Assembly (NCBI GenBank): GCA_024758765.1
Contig: CP101406.1
Location: 2,232,001-2,296,000 of the forward strand
Length of the DNA: 64,000 nt
DNA from: Mycobacterium sp. SVM_VP21
Lineage (GTDB): Bacteria; Actinomycetota; Actinomycetes; Mycobacteriales; Mycobacteriaceae
Direction of reading: 5' to 3'
The translations under genes and the position numbers were made by a program. Numbering within the stretch: the stretch's first letter is position 1; each line of letters begins with the position of its first letter. This document shows, piece by piece, positions 35,880-43,954 of this stretch. The notes below the pieces were generated by a model, which saw only the letters and a program-made list of their open reading frames with translations, searched no databases and was not told where the DNA came from.

Positions 35880-37061
35880 CTACCGGAGTGGCAGCCAACC
35901 GCGGAGTCGGCGCAATGCTTCCTCGATGTCGGCGGTGGGGCCGGCGAACGACAGCCGGACGTAGGTGTTGCCGCGTTCGGTGTCGAAGTCGACTCCCGGG
36001 GTCAGCGCAAGACCGGTGTCGGCCAACAGGCGCGCGCAGAATGCCAGCGAATCGTCGGTGTGCGCTGCGAGGTCGGCATAGACATAGAACGCCCCGTCGG
36101 TGGGCGCCAACCGATCGATGCCCATGCTCCGCAGGCCGCCCAGCAGCAGCTCCCGGTTGGCGGCGTAGTGCCGCAGGTGGCCATCGGATTCGACGATCGC
36201 CTCCGGCGTGAACGCGGCGACCGCCGCGTATTGGGCCAGTACCGGAGGGCAGATGGTGAAGTTGCCGGTCAGGCAGTCCACCGCGCGGCGCAGTGCCGGC
36301 GGCACCAGCAGCCAGCCCAACCGCCAGCCGGTCATCGCAAAGTACTTCGAGAAGCTGTTGGCCACCACCGCGTTTCGTGAGGTCTCCCATGCACAGCTGG
36401 TCTGCGGGGCGCCCTCGTAGACCAGGCCGTGATACACCTCGTCGCTGATCAGTCGCACCCCGGCGGCGTCGCACCAGGCGGCGATCGCGGCCAGTTCCGC
36501 CGGCTCCATGACGGTGCCGGTCGGATTGGCCGGGCTGGCGACGATCACCCCGGCCAACGGCCCGGTTTCAGCGAGCGCTGTGAGCGCCGCTGCGGTGGGC
36601 TGGAAGCGGGTCTCGGGTCCGCACGGGATCTCGATCACCTCGCAGCCCAGGGCGGTCAGGATGTTGCGGTAGCAGGGATAGCCGGGGCTGGCGATTGCCA
36701 CCCGGTCGCCGGCGTCGAAACAGGCCAAAAAGGCCAGCAGGAATCCGCCCGACGAGCCGGTGGTCACCACCACGTCGTCGGGGTCGACGGACAGGCCGTA
36801 GCGATCGGCGTACGAGCCGGCAATGGCCGAGCGCAGCTCCGGGATGCCCAGCGCGACGGTGTAGCCCAGTTCGTTGGCCTGCAGCGCCGCGGCCGCTGCG
36901 GCGCGCACCGGTTCGGGGGCTCCCACACTGGGCTGGCCGGCCGACAGGTTCACCAAGTCGCCATGGCTGCGCTGGCGTTCGGCGGCGGCCAGCCACACGT
37001 CCATCACGTGGAATGGCGGAATGCCGGCGCGCAGCGCCGTGCGGTCGAGACGGTGGGTCAT
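35880..37061 (-). CDS. aspB: Class I/II pyridoxal-phosphate aminotransferase AspB-like
   Basis: A 393-residue fold-type I aminotransferase. PLP-site elements are visible: VTTGSSGGFLLAF (phosphate loop), ASPANPTGTVMEP, ISDEVYHGLVYEG (Asp and Tyr contacts) and NSFSKYFAMTGWRLGWLLVP containing the Schiff-base Lys; the substrate-binding Arg is in TYVRLSFAG. The ATG at 37061 was preferred because AGGGTGA precedes it by five bases; an in-frame GTG overlaps the lipase stop. It corresponds to Rv3565, which lies next to fadE33 in M. tuberculosis. Amino-acid substrate is not determined by sequence, and its role in the steroid operon is unknown. Confidence 0.88.
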   Translation of the reverse strand: MTHRLDRTALRAGIPPFHVMDVWLAAAERQRSHGDLVNLSAGQPSVGAPEPVRAAAAAALQANELGYTVALGIPELRSAIAGSYADRYGLSVDPDDVVVTTGSSGGFLLAFLACFDAGDRVAIASPGYPCYRNILTALGCEVIEIPCGPETRFQPTAAALTALAETGPLAGVIVASPANPTGTVMEPAELAAIAAWCDAAGVRLISDEVYHGLVYEGAPQTSCAWETSRNAVVANSFSKYFAMTGWRLGWLLVPPALRRAVDCLTGNFTICPPVLAQYAAVAAFTPEAIVESDGHLRHYAANRELLLGGLRSMGIDRLAPTDGAFYVYADLAAHTDDSLAFCARLLADTGLALTPGVDFDTERGNTYVRLSFAGPTADIEEALRRLRGWLPLR

Positions 37062-37066
37062 GCAAT

Positions 37067-38254
37067 TCACCCTGTCATCAGTTGCTGGAGGAACCGGGTG
37101 GAGTCCGGCATGGAGGCGAGCACCGTGCCGGAATGGTCCTGGTCGGGATAGATGTGCAGCTGCACATTCTGGTGATTGTCGATCAGCTGCTGATACAGCG
37201 TCTGACTGGAGCGGGGCGGCACGTCGGCGTCGCGCAGGCCGTGTCCGAGAAAGATCGGCCGGTCATATCCGTCGGTCGGGGTGCCCATATAGCCGTCGAG
37301 CGCGGCGCCGATGCCGTCCAGTGACGCCACCGGTGCGCTGAAGAGCTCGTTGAGTGTGGTTCCCGCCACCTGTTTGTCCAGCTCCGGTTTGCACACCGTT
37401 TCCGCCCGGTCCGCCAGCTCACGCCCGCGCGGAGTCAGCACGCGGTCGACGGGAATATCGGGATGCGCTTCGCGTAGGGCGGCCAGGATGAACGCGGTAT
37501 AGCTGATCGCCGCGGCAGGTACCTGCTGTGGCGGCAGGTCGGGCCCGGCCTCCATGACCAATCGCTCGATGTTGGCCGGAGTCCCGGTGGCGACCACCCC
37601 GCGATAGTCCAGGCCGGTGCCGGCGGTGAGCCTGTCGGCCCACCAGGCACTGTTGATCGCCGCGCCGCCGCCCTGCGACTGGCCGACGATCGCCCACTTG
37701 GGGGACAGCGGCAGATCCATCTGGTGGACGGCGCGCACGGAGTCGATCACCGAGTGCGCTTCGGTGGCGCTGTTGAGGTAGCTCATCAGCCCCGGCGTGC
37801 CGAGCCCGACGTAGTCGGTGCCGACCACCGCGTAGCCCTGGTCCAGCCAGTGCGACAGGTATTCGTCGTCGCGGGCGCTGCGTGGCCGAGCCGACGGGGT
37901 GCAGTCGTCGCCGAGACCGACGGTGCCGTGTGCCCACGCGATCACCGGCCATCCCCCCGCCGGGGGCGCACCATGCGGAACGAAGACCGCGGCGGTGCTC
38001 ACTGCGGGCCGGGCGTGCTGGTCAGGCGTGGCGTAGAGGATCCGGAATGCTTGGGCGGCGCCGGTCACTGACAAAGCCGGGTCGAGCGGTACCGAGGTGA
38101 TCAGCTCGCCCTCGGCGGGAATGGGACCGCCATACGCGCGCGCGTCCAGTCCGGACCACCGCGGCCCCGGGTCAGCGGCCGCCGATGCGGCCAGCGCCAG
38201 GGCGACCAGCCCAGCTGACAGCGAGGCGGCAGCCAAGCGGCGTGCCGCGCTCAC
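37067..38254 (-). CDS. Secreted alpha/beta-hydrolase of the secretory lipase type
   Basis: A 395-residue exported hydrolase. The N-terminus is a signal peptide (RLAAASLSAGLVALALAASA, then AADPG). The catalytic serine is in GQSQGGGAA, preceded by WPVIAWAHGTVGLGDDCTPS (oxyanion region); the probable Asp and His are in GHGLRDADVPP and YPDQDHSGTVLA. This pattern matches the LIP/secretory lipase family that hydrolyses acylglycerols or esters. GTG start overlaps the stop of the upstream gene (GTGA). It lies between fadE33 and aspB, a place without a lipase in M. tuberculosis; it might release fatty acids or sterols from esters, which is inference. Confidence 0.85.
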   Translation of the reverse strand: MSAARRLAAASLSAGLVALALAASAAADPGPRWSGLDARAYGGPIPAEGELITSVPLDPALSVTGAAQAFRILYATPDQHARPAVSTAAVFVPHGAPPAGGWPVIAWAHGTVGLGDDCTPSARPRSARDDEYLSHWLDQGYAVVGTDYVGLGTPGLMSYLNSATEAHSVIDSVRAVHQMDLPLSPKWAIVGQSQGGGAAINSAWWADRLTAGTGLDYRGVVATGTPANIERLVMEAGPDLPPQQVPAAAISYTAFILAALREAHPDIPVDRVLTPRGRELADRAETVCKPELDKQVAGTTLNELFSAPVASLDGIGAALDGYMGTPTDGYDRPIFLGHGLRDADVPPRSSQTLYQQLIDNHQNVQLHIYPDQDHSGTVLASMPDSTRFLQQLMTG

Positions 38255-39237
38255 GTGTTCAGGGCCAGGAAGGTGAATGGTTCGGCGACGTCGAAATCCG
38301 CCGATGTCTCACCGGCGAAAATGTTGCTGTCGTCGGAACCGAGTGTGAGTTTGCGCGCGGGCGCGTCTTCGGCGAAGTCGAGTTTGTTCAGATCCACCCA
38401 GAAGACGTTGGGCGTCAACGCCGACTCGAAGAAGTACAGCTTGCGGGTGTGGTGGGCAACCGTGCGCCAGCGGGTCGAGGAGATATTCGGCTCGTCCGGG
38501 GTGGAGATGCCGAATGGCACCGACACGTTGCGTACCACGCTGAGCACCGAGGCGAGTGCGAGCTTCATGTCGTCGGATTTCGGAATCGCGTTGACGTAGA
38601 ACGAAGCTCGGGCGAACCGGTCCGCGGCCCGATTGGTGCCCGGCAGCATGACGGTGCCGCCGAGCTGCTCCCAATAGGCGTTGACCGCGAGCTGTTGTTC
38701 GAAGATCGGCGAGTTCGTCATCACCTGGTACTGCCGACCATGGTGGATGACCTGTTTGCCGTCAACGTATTCCACGATCGCACTGTCGCCGGTCACGTCC
38801 GACAGCGACAGATGCAGCGTGGCCAGCCGGTCCTCGCCGGGCACGCCGTCGGTGACCACCTGGAACGGTTCGGTGCGCAGCGCCGCGACGGCTTCGGCGA
38901 CCGTGGCGAAGTTGTCCAGGGCGTACTGCGCCCAGACCGAGATGCACAGGCCGGGCCGGCTGCCGTCGTATTTCGGATATACCGACTCCGCCAGCCAGAG
39001 CAGGTTGGCGGACAATCCGGCTTCGTTCAAGCCGTCGGTGGTGCAGATGTCGTAGCCGGTGGCCACCACACTGCCGTACTTTGCGGTCCACTCAACGGAG
39101 TTCGCCCCGGCCCGACCATCGCGTTTCACGCCTCGCGGCAACGACCACAAATTGGTCGCCAAATCCAGCTTCCAGTCCATGGACCGTCCGGTGATGATGT
39201 TGCCGTTCGGGCCGAGATAAACCAGTCGAGTGCACAT
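38251..39237 (-). CDS. Choloylglycine-hydrolase-family linear amide C-N hydrolase
   Basis: A 328-residue Ntn hydrolase of the bile-salt hydrolase/penicillin V acylase family. Cys2 becomes the N-terminal nucleophile after Met removal (MCTRLVYLGPNGNIITGRSM, followed by DW with the conserved Asp). Further family elements are DGLNEAGLSANLLWL and VMTNSPIFEQQL with the oxyanion Asn, and SSTRWRTVAHHTRKLYFFES with the conserved Arg. No signal peptide, so it is cytoplasmic. It sits 20 bases after fadE33 and overlaps the lipase gene, inside the KstR2-controlled run. The family splits amides such as conjugated bile acids, penicillin V or acyl-homoserine lactones; the bile-acid option fits the context but is inference. 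Confidence 0.88.
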   Translation of the reverse strand: MCTRLVYLGPNGNIITGRSMDWKLDLATNLWSLPRGVKRDGRAGANSVEWTAKYGSVVATGYDICTTDGLNEAGLSANLLWLAESVYPKYDGSRPGLCISVWAQYALDNFATVAEAVAALRTEPFQVVTDGVPGEDRLATLHLSLSDVTGDSAIVEYVDGKQVIHHGRQYQVMTNSPIFEQQLAVNAYWEQLGGTVMLPGTNRAADRFARASFYVNAIPKSDDMKLALASVLSVVRNVSVPFGISTPDEPNISSTRWRTVAHHTRKLYFFESALTPNVFWVDLNKLDFAEDAPARKLTLGSDDSNIFAGETSADFDVAEPFTFLALNT

Positions 39238-39257
39238 GCGGCTACCGTACGGGGCTG

Positions 39258-40208
39258 CTACAGCACCTCGGCCTGCAACCGGCGAAGATGCTGTGCCGGC
39301 AGGCCGAACAACTGTGAACTGCCGTGCGCGCGTTTGAAGTACAGCTGGATGTCGCTTTCCCAGGTGATCGCGATGCCGCCGTGCAGCTGCACGGCCTCGC
39401 CGGCCACCTTGGAAAATGCCTCGCTGGCCACCACCCGTGCCAGCGCGGCCGAGGTCGCCGACGGCTCGGCGAGGGCGTCGTCGACAACGGCGCGGGCAGC
39501 CGACACGGCCACGTGCAGGTCGGCCATCCGGTGCTTGAGCGCCTGGAAACTGCCGATCGGCCGGCCGAACTGCACCCGGCTCTTGGTGTACTCCACGGTC
39601 AGGTCCAGGCAGCGGGCCGCGGCGCCGATCTGCTCGGCTGCCAACAGGATCGCCGCGTAGTCCGCGATGCCGGGGTCATCACCGATGGGCGTGGTCGCGG
39701 CGGCGGTGATCCGGCCCAGGCGCCGGGTCGGGTCCATGGTGGCCACCGGCTCGGTGCTGAACTCGGTCCAGCGCCGCAATTGGCCGTCCTGGGCGCCCAC
39801 GACGACATCCGCGATATCACCGTTGGCCACGGTGTTGTCGTCGCCGAAGACGACCGCTCCGATCGCGCCGCCTTCCGCCAGCTGTTCCAATGCTTCGGCA
39901 TCGGGCTCGGCCGCAGCCAGCAGCGCCAGCTCGGCCAGAATGGTTCCCAGCAGCGGAGTGGGCACCAATGCCTTGCCCAGCTCCTCGAGAACGACTGCGG
40001 CGTCGCCCAGTTCGCCCCCGGCGCCGCCGAGCTCCTCGGGCACCACCAGGGCAGCGGCGCCGACCTGCTCGCACAGCAGTTGCCATAGCGTCTCGTCGTA
40101 GCCGCGCTCGGATTCCATCGCCGCCCGTACTGCCTCTCCGGTGGCGTGCTTGTCGACCAGTGCGGCCACGGTCTGGCGCAGCAGGTCGCGTTCGTCGTTA
40201 CGGGCCAT
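39258..40208 (-). CDS. fadE33: Acyl-CoA dehydrogenase subunit FadE33
   Basis: A 316-residue ACAD subunit, matching the length of Rv3564 (318). It is shorter than a normal ACAD and lacks the full catalytic set expected for a stand-alone enzyme, as is typical of subunits of the alpha2beta2 steroid dehydrogenases. Visible blocks are VVPEELGGAGGELGDAAVVL, AARCLDLTVEYTKSRVQFGR, PIGSFQALKHRMADLHVAVS and QLHGGIAITWESDIQLYFKR. FadE31 can pair with FadE32 or FadE33 in M. tuberculosis. It starts directly after fadE32. It is implicated in C/D-ring (HIP-derived) acyl-CoA dehydrogenation. Confidence 0.92.
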   Translation of the reverse strand: MARNDERDLLRQTVAALVDKHATGEAVRAAMESERGYDETLWQLLCEQVGAAALVVPEELGGAGGELGDAAVVLEELGKALVPTPLLGTILAELALLAAAEPDAEALEQLAEGGAIGAVVFGDDNTVANGDIADVVVGAQDGQLRRWTEFSTEPVATMDPTRRLGRITAAATTPIGDDPGIADYAAILLAAEQIGAAARCLDLTVEYTKSRVQFGRPIGSFQALKHRMADLHVAVSAARAVVDDALAEPSATSAALARVVASEAFSKVAGEAVQLHGGIAITWESDIQLYFKRAHGSSQLFGLPAQHLRRLQAEVL

Positions 40209-41174
40209 TTAGATCGCCTCCAACACTCGCCGCCGGTGGGCGGTCGCATCCCCCCACGCGGGACGCAGGGCCTGCACCCGCAGCAGCCACAGCGACAGAT
40301 CGCACTCGCTGGTGAAGCCGATCGCGCCGTGGGTCTGCAACGCCGAATGCGCGGCCAGCAGGGCGGCGTCGGACGCGGCCACCTTGGCGGCGCTGACGTC
40401 GCGGGCGGTGTCGGGGGAGCTGTCCGCAAAAGCGAGCGCCGCCCCGTACACCAGCGGGCGGGCCAACTCGAGCGCGATGTGCACGTCGGCCAGCTTGTGC
40501 TTGATGGCCTGGTAGCCGCCGATCACCCGACCGAACTGGGTGCGCTGCTTGGCGTAGTCGACGGCGGTGTTCAGCATCGCCTGACCGGCCCCGATGAGCT
40601 GTGCAGCAGTGGCCAGGGCGCCCACTTCGTAGGCGCGGGCGGTGTCGGCCTCCCAGGTCGCTCCGGTCGCGGTGACGTCGAAGACGCTGCGGCTGGGGTC
40701 CACTGAGGCGTGACGGGTGCCGACCTGTGCCGAGCCGGCCTGGCCGTTCTCGGCGAGCAGCACCAGGTCGGCGGACTGAGCATCCAGGGCCCGCGGGGTG
40801 TGCGGCGGCAGCGCCACCGTGGCGATGAGCTCACCGGCGGCGAGGGCTGCCAGCTGCGACCCGGCATCAGGTGAGCCGGCCAGCAGGATCGGTGCCACCG
40901 CGATGGACTCCACCACCGGCCCGGGCACGCACCAGCGGCCGAGTGCCTCGATAGCCAACACCAGGTCGACGGGATGGGCGCCGATGCCGTCGAACTCCTC
41001 CGGCACGGCCAACGCGGTCACGCCGAGTTCGGCCAGCTGATTCCACACCGCGCGACCCGGCTCGGCGTCACCCTGCGACCAGGCGCGCACCGCGCCGGGC
41101 ACGTCGGCGGCACCCAGGGCGGCGTCGATGCTGGCCGCAAAGTCGCGCTGCTCTTGGTCTAGATCGAATTTCAT
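40209..41174 (-). CDS. fadE32: Acyl-CoA dehydrogenase subunit FadE32
   Basis: A 321-residue ACAD subunit, similar in length to Rv3563 (319). Blocks include MKFDLDQEQRDFAASIDAAL, VTALAVPEEFDGIGAHPVDL, LNTAVDYAKQRTQFGRVIGG with YQAIKHKLADVHIALE, and ALQTHGAIGFTSECDLSLWL. The His-Gly-Ala-Ile-Gly-Phe-Thr segment matches the ACAD C-terminal region. The start overlaps the fadE31 stop by four bases and the stop abuts fadE33, so the three genes are translationally coupled. It probably forms a heterotetramer with FadE31 acting on a ring-C/D intermediate. Confidence 0.92.
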   Translation of the reverse strand: MKFDLDQEQRDFAASIDAALGAADVPGAVRAWSQGDAEPGRAVWNQLAELGVTALAVPEEFDGIGAHPVDLVLAIEALGRWCVPGPVVESIAVAPILLAGSPDAGSQLAALAAGELIATVALPPHTPRALDAQSADLVLLAENGQAGSAQVGTRHASVDPSRSVFDVTATGATWEADTARAYEVGALATAAQLIGAGQAMLNTAVDYAKQRTQFGRVIGGYQAIKHKLADVHIALELARPLVYGAALAFADSSPDTARDVSAAKVAASDAALLAAHSALQTHGAIGFTSECDLSLWLLRVQALRPAWGDATAHRRRVLEAI

Positions 41175-42313
41175 TTCTTCTCCCGGGGCAGGCCCAGCAG
41201 CCGCTCGGCGATGATATTGCGCTGAATCTCGTTGGTGCCGGCGTAGATCGGGCCGCCGAGCGAGAACAGGTAACCGTGGGTCCAGGCGTCGGCGAGTTCG
41301 CCGTCAGCGCCGCGGATGTCCAGGCCGGTCTGGTGCAGGGCAACGTCGAGGTCGGACCAGAACACCTTGGTCACTGAGGACTCCGCGCCCAACTCGCCAC
41401 CGGCAGCCAGCCGGGTCACGGTGCCGAACGTCTGCAACCGGTAGGCCTGCGCCTTGATCCAGGCGTCGGCGACGCGGTCGGTGAACACCGGATCGCTGCC
41501 GTGCTGCTTCCACATGGCGGCCAACTTTTCGGCGCCCACCAGGAACCGGGCCGGGCTGCGCAGGCTCATGCCGCGCTCGTTGCTCGACGTGCTCATCGCC
41601 GCGCGCCAGCCTTCGTTCGGCACGCCGATCACGTCGTTGTCCGGCACGAAGACATCGTCGAGGAAGATCTCGCCGAAGCCGGTCTCGCCGCCGAGCTGCT
41701 CGATGGCACGCACGGTGATCCCGTCGGCCTTCAGATCGAACATGAAGTAGGTCAGGCCGTGGTGGCGCTGGGCTTCGGGGTCGGAGCGGAACAGCCCGAA
41801 GCCGCGCTCACCGAACGGGGCCCGCGAGCTCCAGATCTTCTGCCCGTTGAGTTTCCAGCCGCCGTCGACTTTGGTCGCCGTCGAGCGCAGCGACGCCAAG
41901 TCGCTGCCGGACTCCGGCTCCGACCATGCCTGTGCCCAGATCTCCTCGCCGCTGGCCATCTTCGGAAGGATGCGGTCCAGCTGCTCTTGGGTGCCGTGCG
42001 CGAACAGCGTCGGTGCCAGCATCGAGGTGCCGTTGGCGCTGGCCCGGCCGGGCGCCCCGGAGGCGAAGTACTCCTCCTCGTACACCACCCACTGCAGCAT
42101 GGTGGCGTCGCGGCCGCCGTATTTCTTCGGCCAGGCGATCACCGACAGGCCGGCGTCGAAGAGCACCTTGTCCCAGCGGCGGTGCTGCTCGAAACCCTCG
42201 GCGGTGTCGTAGGACTCAGTCGGGAACTTGTCGGAGTTCGCGGCCAGGAAGTCGCGGACCTCGGCGCGAAAGGCCTCGGTCTCATCATCGAAATTCAGGT
42301 CCATCAGGCCCAC
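41171..42313 (-). CDS. fadE31: Acyl-CoA dehydrogenase subunit FadE31
   Basis: A 380-residue full-length ACAD subunit equivalent to Rv3562 (376). It has the FAD and substrate blocks AQAWSEPESGSDLASLRSTA, GWKLNGQKIWSSRAPFGERG, GFGEIFLDDVFVPDNDVIG and the C-terminal GGPIYAGTNEIQRNIIAERL with LGLPREKK. This is the partner that supplies most of the active site for FadE32 or FadE33. Its start overlaps the fadD3 stop by ten bases. It belongs to the KstR2-type minus-strand operon for HIP catabolism. Confidence 0.93.
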   Translation of the reverse strand: MGLMDLNFDDETEAFRAEVRDFLAANSDKFPTESYDTAEGFEQHRRWDKVLFDAGLSVIAWPKKYGGRDATMLQWVVYEEEYFASGAPGRASANGTSMLAPTLFAHGTQEQLDRILPKMASGEEIWAQAWSEPESGSDLASLRSTATKVDGGWKLNGQKIWSSRAPFGERGFGLFRSDPEAQRHHGLTYFMFDLKADGITVRAIEQLGGETGFGEIFLDDVFVPDNDVIGVPNEGWRAAMSTSSNERGMSLRSPARFLVGAEKLAAMWKQHGSDPVFTDRVADAWIKAQAYRLQTFGTVTRLAAGGELGAESSVTKVFWSDLDVALHQTGLDIRGADGELADAWTHGYLFSLGGPIYAGTNEIQRNIIAERLLGLPREKK

Positions 42314-43848
42314 TCTCTCAATTCATGCTTGACCACCTTGCCGCCAGGATTGCGCGGTAGGGAGTCGGTGAAGATCACCGATCTCGGTGCCTTGAAGTTC
42401 GCCAAATGCTCACGGGCGTATGCGATCACCGCTTGTTCGTCGAGCGTCGATCCGGGCCGGCGGACGATGAAGGCGCGGCCCACTTCGCCCATCCGTTCAT
42501 CGGGAACGCCGATCACCGCCACGTCGGCCACCCCGTCGAGGCGGGCCAGTGTCTGCTCGATCTCGGCCGGGTAGACGTTGAAGCCGCCGGAGATGTACAT
42601 GTCCTTGAGCCGGTCGGTGATCCGCAGGTTCCCGGCCGCGTCCACGGTCCCGATATCGCCGGTGTGCAGCCACCCTTCGGCGTCGATCGCCGCAGCGGTC
42701 GCGTCGGCGTCATCGAGGTAGCCGAGCATGATGTTGGCGCTGCGCAGGAGCACTTCGCCGGAATCCGAATCGCCGCCCGTGCTTTCCAGCCGCAGCTCGA
42801 AGTCGCCGATCGGACGCCCGCAGGTGGTGGCGACGGTGACGGCGTCGTCATCGGCCCGGCACATGGTGCCGAACCCGCCGGACTCAGTCAGCCCGTAGGC
42901 GGTGAGCACGATGTCGATGTCGAGTTCGGTCTGCATCCGCTCGATCAGTACTACCGGCACGGTGGCCGCTCCAGTGACCGCGAATCGCAGCGAGCTCAGG
43001 TCGTGTTGGTCACGCTCGGGGTGATCCAGCAGGGTTTGGTAGATGGTGGGCGGCCCGGGCAGCACGGTGATCCGGTGGGATTCGATGGCGCGCAGCGCAC
43101 CGGCCGGGTCGAAGGTGAGCTGCGGAATCAGGGTGGCCCCGGTCTGCAGGCAGGCCAGAATGCCGGCTTTGTAGCCGAAGTTGTGAAAGAACGGGTTGAT
43201 GCACAGGTAGCGGTCCCGCGAGGTCATCTGGCCACACTCGGCCCAGGCCGCCGGGCCGGCCAGCGACTGCCGGTGCGCGCAGAGCACGCCCTTGCTGCGG
43301 CCAGTGGTGCCGGAGGTGAACAGGATGTCGGACAGATCATCGGGTCCGACGCCGGCGGCGCGGGCGTCGACGTCGGCGGCCGGCACTGCGGCACCGGCGG
43401 CGATGAATTCGTCCCAGGTTCCGTCCTCCGTCTCTACCGGCACCCGGATCACGTGCTGCAGATCCGGCAGCTGGTCGCGATCCAGTTCGGTGAGGCGGTC
43501 GGTCTTGAGGAACCGGCCCATGCCGACCAGCACCTTGGCCTTGCTGCGGGTCAGGATGTCGGTGGCCTCTGCCGCGGTGTAGCGCGTGTTCAGCGGCACC
43601 AGCACGCCGCCGGCGTAGTGAGTGCCCAGGCAGGTGATCACCCAGTGCCAGGTGTTGGGCGACCAGAGCGCAACCCGCTCGCCGGGTTGCACGCCAAGGG
43701 CGATCAGAGCCGCGGCGGCCCGCCGCACTTCGTCGCGCAGGGTCGCGTAGGTGAAGCGCTTGTCCTCGGTGACCAGGGCGTCATGGTCGGGCAGCGCACG
43801 CGCGATGTGGTCCAGGGCCGCAGGTGTGGTCTGCGGTTCTGTACTCAT
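42304..43848 (-). CDS. fadD3: HIP-CoA ligase FadD3
   Basis: ANL-superfamily acyl-CoA synthetase that activates HIP (the propionate side chain left on the C/D rings) with CoA, the entry to the lower pathway. It has 514 residues. Motifs: P-loop ILFTSGTTGRSKGVLCAH, VLTAYGLTESGGFGTM, GWLHTGDIGTVDAAGNLRI with the ATP-binding Asp, RLKDMYISGGFNVYPAEIEQ at the hinge, and the catalytic Lys in LPRNPGGKVVKHELREWA. It leads the minus-strand run through fadE31-33 and beyond, and is divergent from fadE30 with a KstR2 operator between them. Confidence 0.95.
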   Translation of the reverse strand: MSTEPQTTPAALDHIARALPDHDALVTEDKRFTYATLRDEVRRAAAALIALGVQPGERVALWSPNTWHWVITCLGTHYAGGVLVPLNTRYTAAEATDILTRSKAKVLVGMGRFLKTDRLTELDRDQLPDLQHVIRVPVETEDGTWDEFIAAGAAVPAADVDARAAGVGPDDLSDILFTSGTTGRSKGVLCAHRQSLAGPAAWAECGQMTSRDRYLCINPFFHNFGYKAGILACLQTGATLIPQLTFDPAGALRAIESHRITVLPGPPTIYQTLLDHPERDQHDLSSLRFAVTGAATVPVVLIERMQTELDIDIVLTAYGLTESGGFGTMCRADDDAVTVATTCGRPIGDFELRLESTGGDSDSGEVLLRSANIMLGYLDDADATAAAIDAEGWLHTGDIGTVDAAGNLRITDRLKDMYISGGFNVYPAEIEQTLARLDGVADVAVIGVPDERMGEVGRAFIVRRPGSTLDEQAVIAYAREHLANFKAPRSVIFTDSLPRNPGGKVVKHELREWA

Positions 43849-43924
43849 AGGCGCTGCTCCTCCCCGTCGCTGAACTCTGCATCGCCGTCAGCGCGGGCTC
43901 CCTGGGCTCGACGGCTCGTAGCCG

Positions 43925-43938
43925 AGCAAGTGCTTGGT
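43925..43938. promoter_or_regulatory. KstR2 operator between fadD3 and fadE30
   Basis: AGCAAGTGCTTGGT matches the KstR2 consensus AnCAAGnnCTTGnT at all fixed positions. It ends 16 bases before the fadE30 GTG and is 77 bases from the fadD3 start, so one site can control both. Confidence 0.88.
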
Positions 43939-43954
43939 AGGTTAGCCTACAAGG

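Noticed and set aside
34626-36380. 584-residue plus-strand frame opposite the unknown protein, the haemophore-like gene and aspB
   Set aside because: Shadow of three minus-strand genes; composition is not protein-like.
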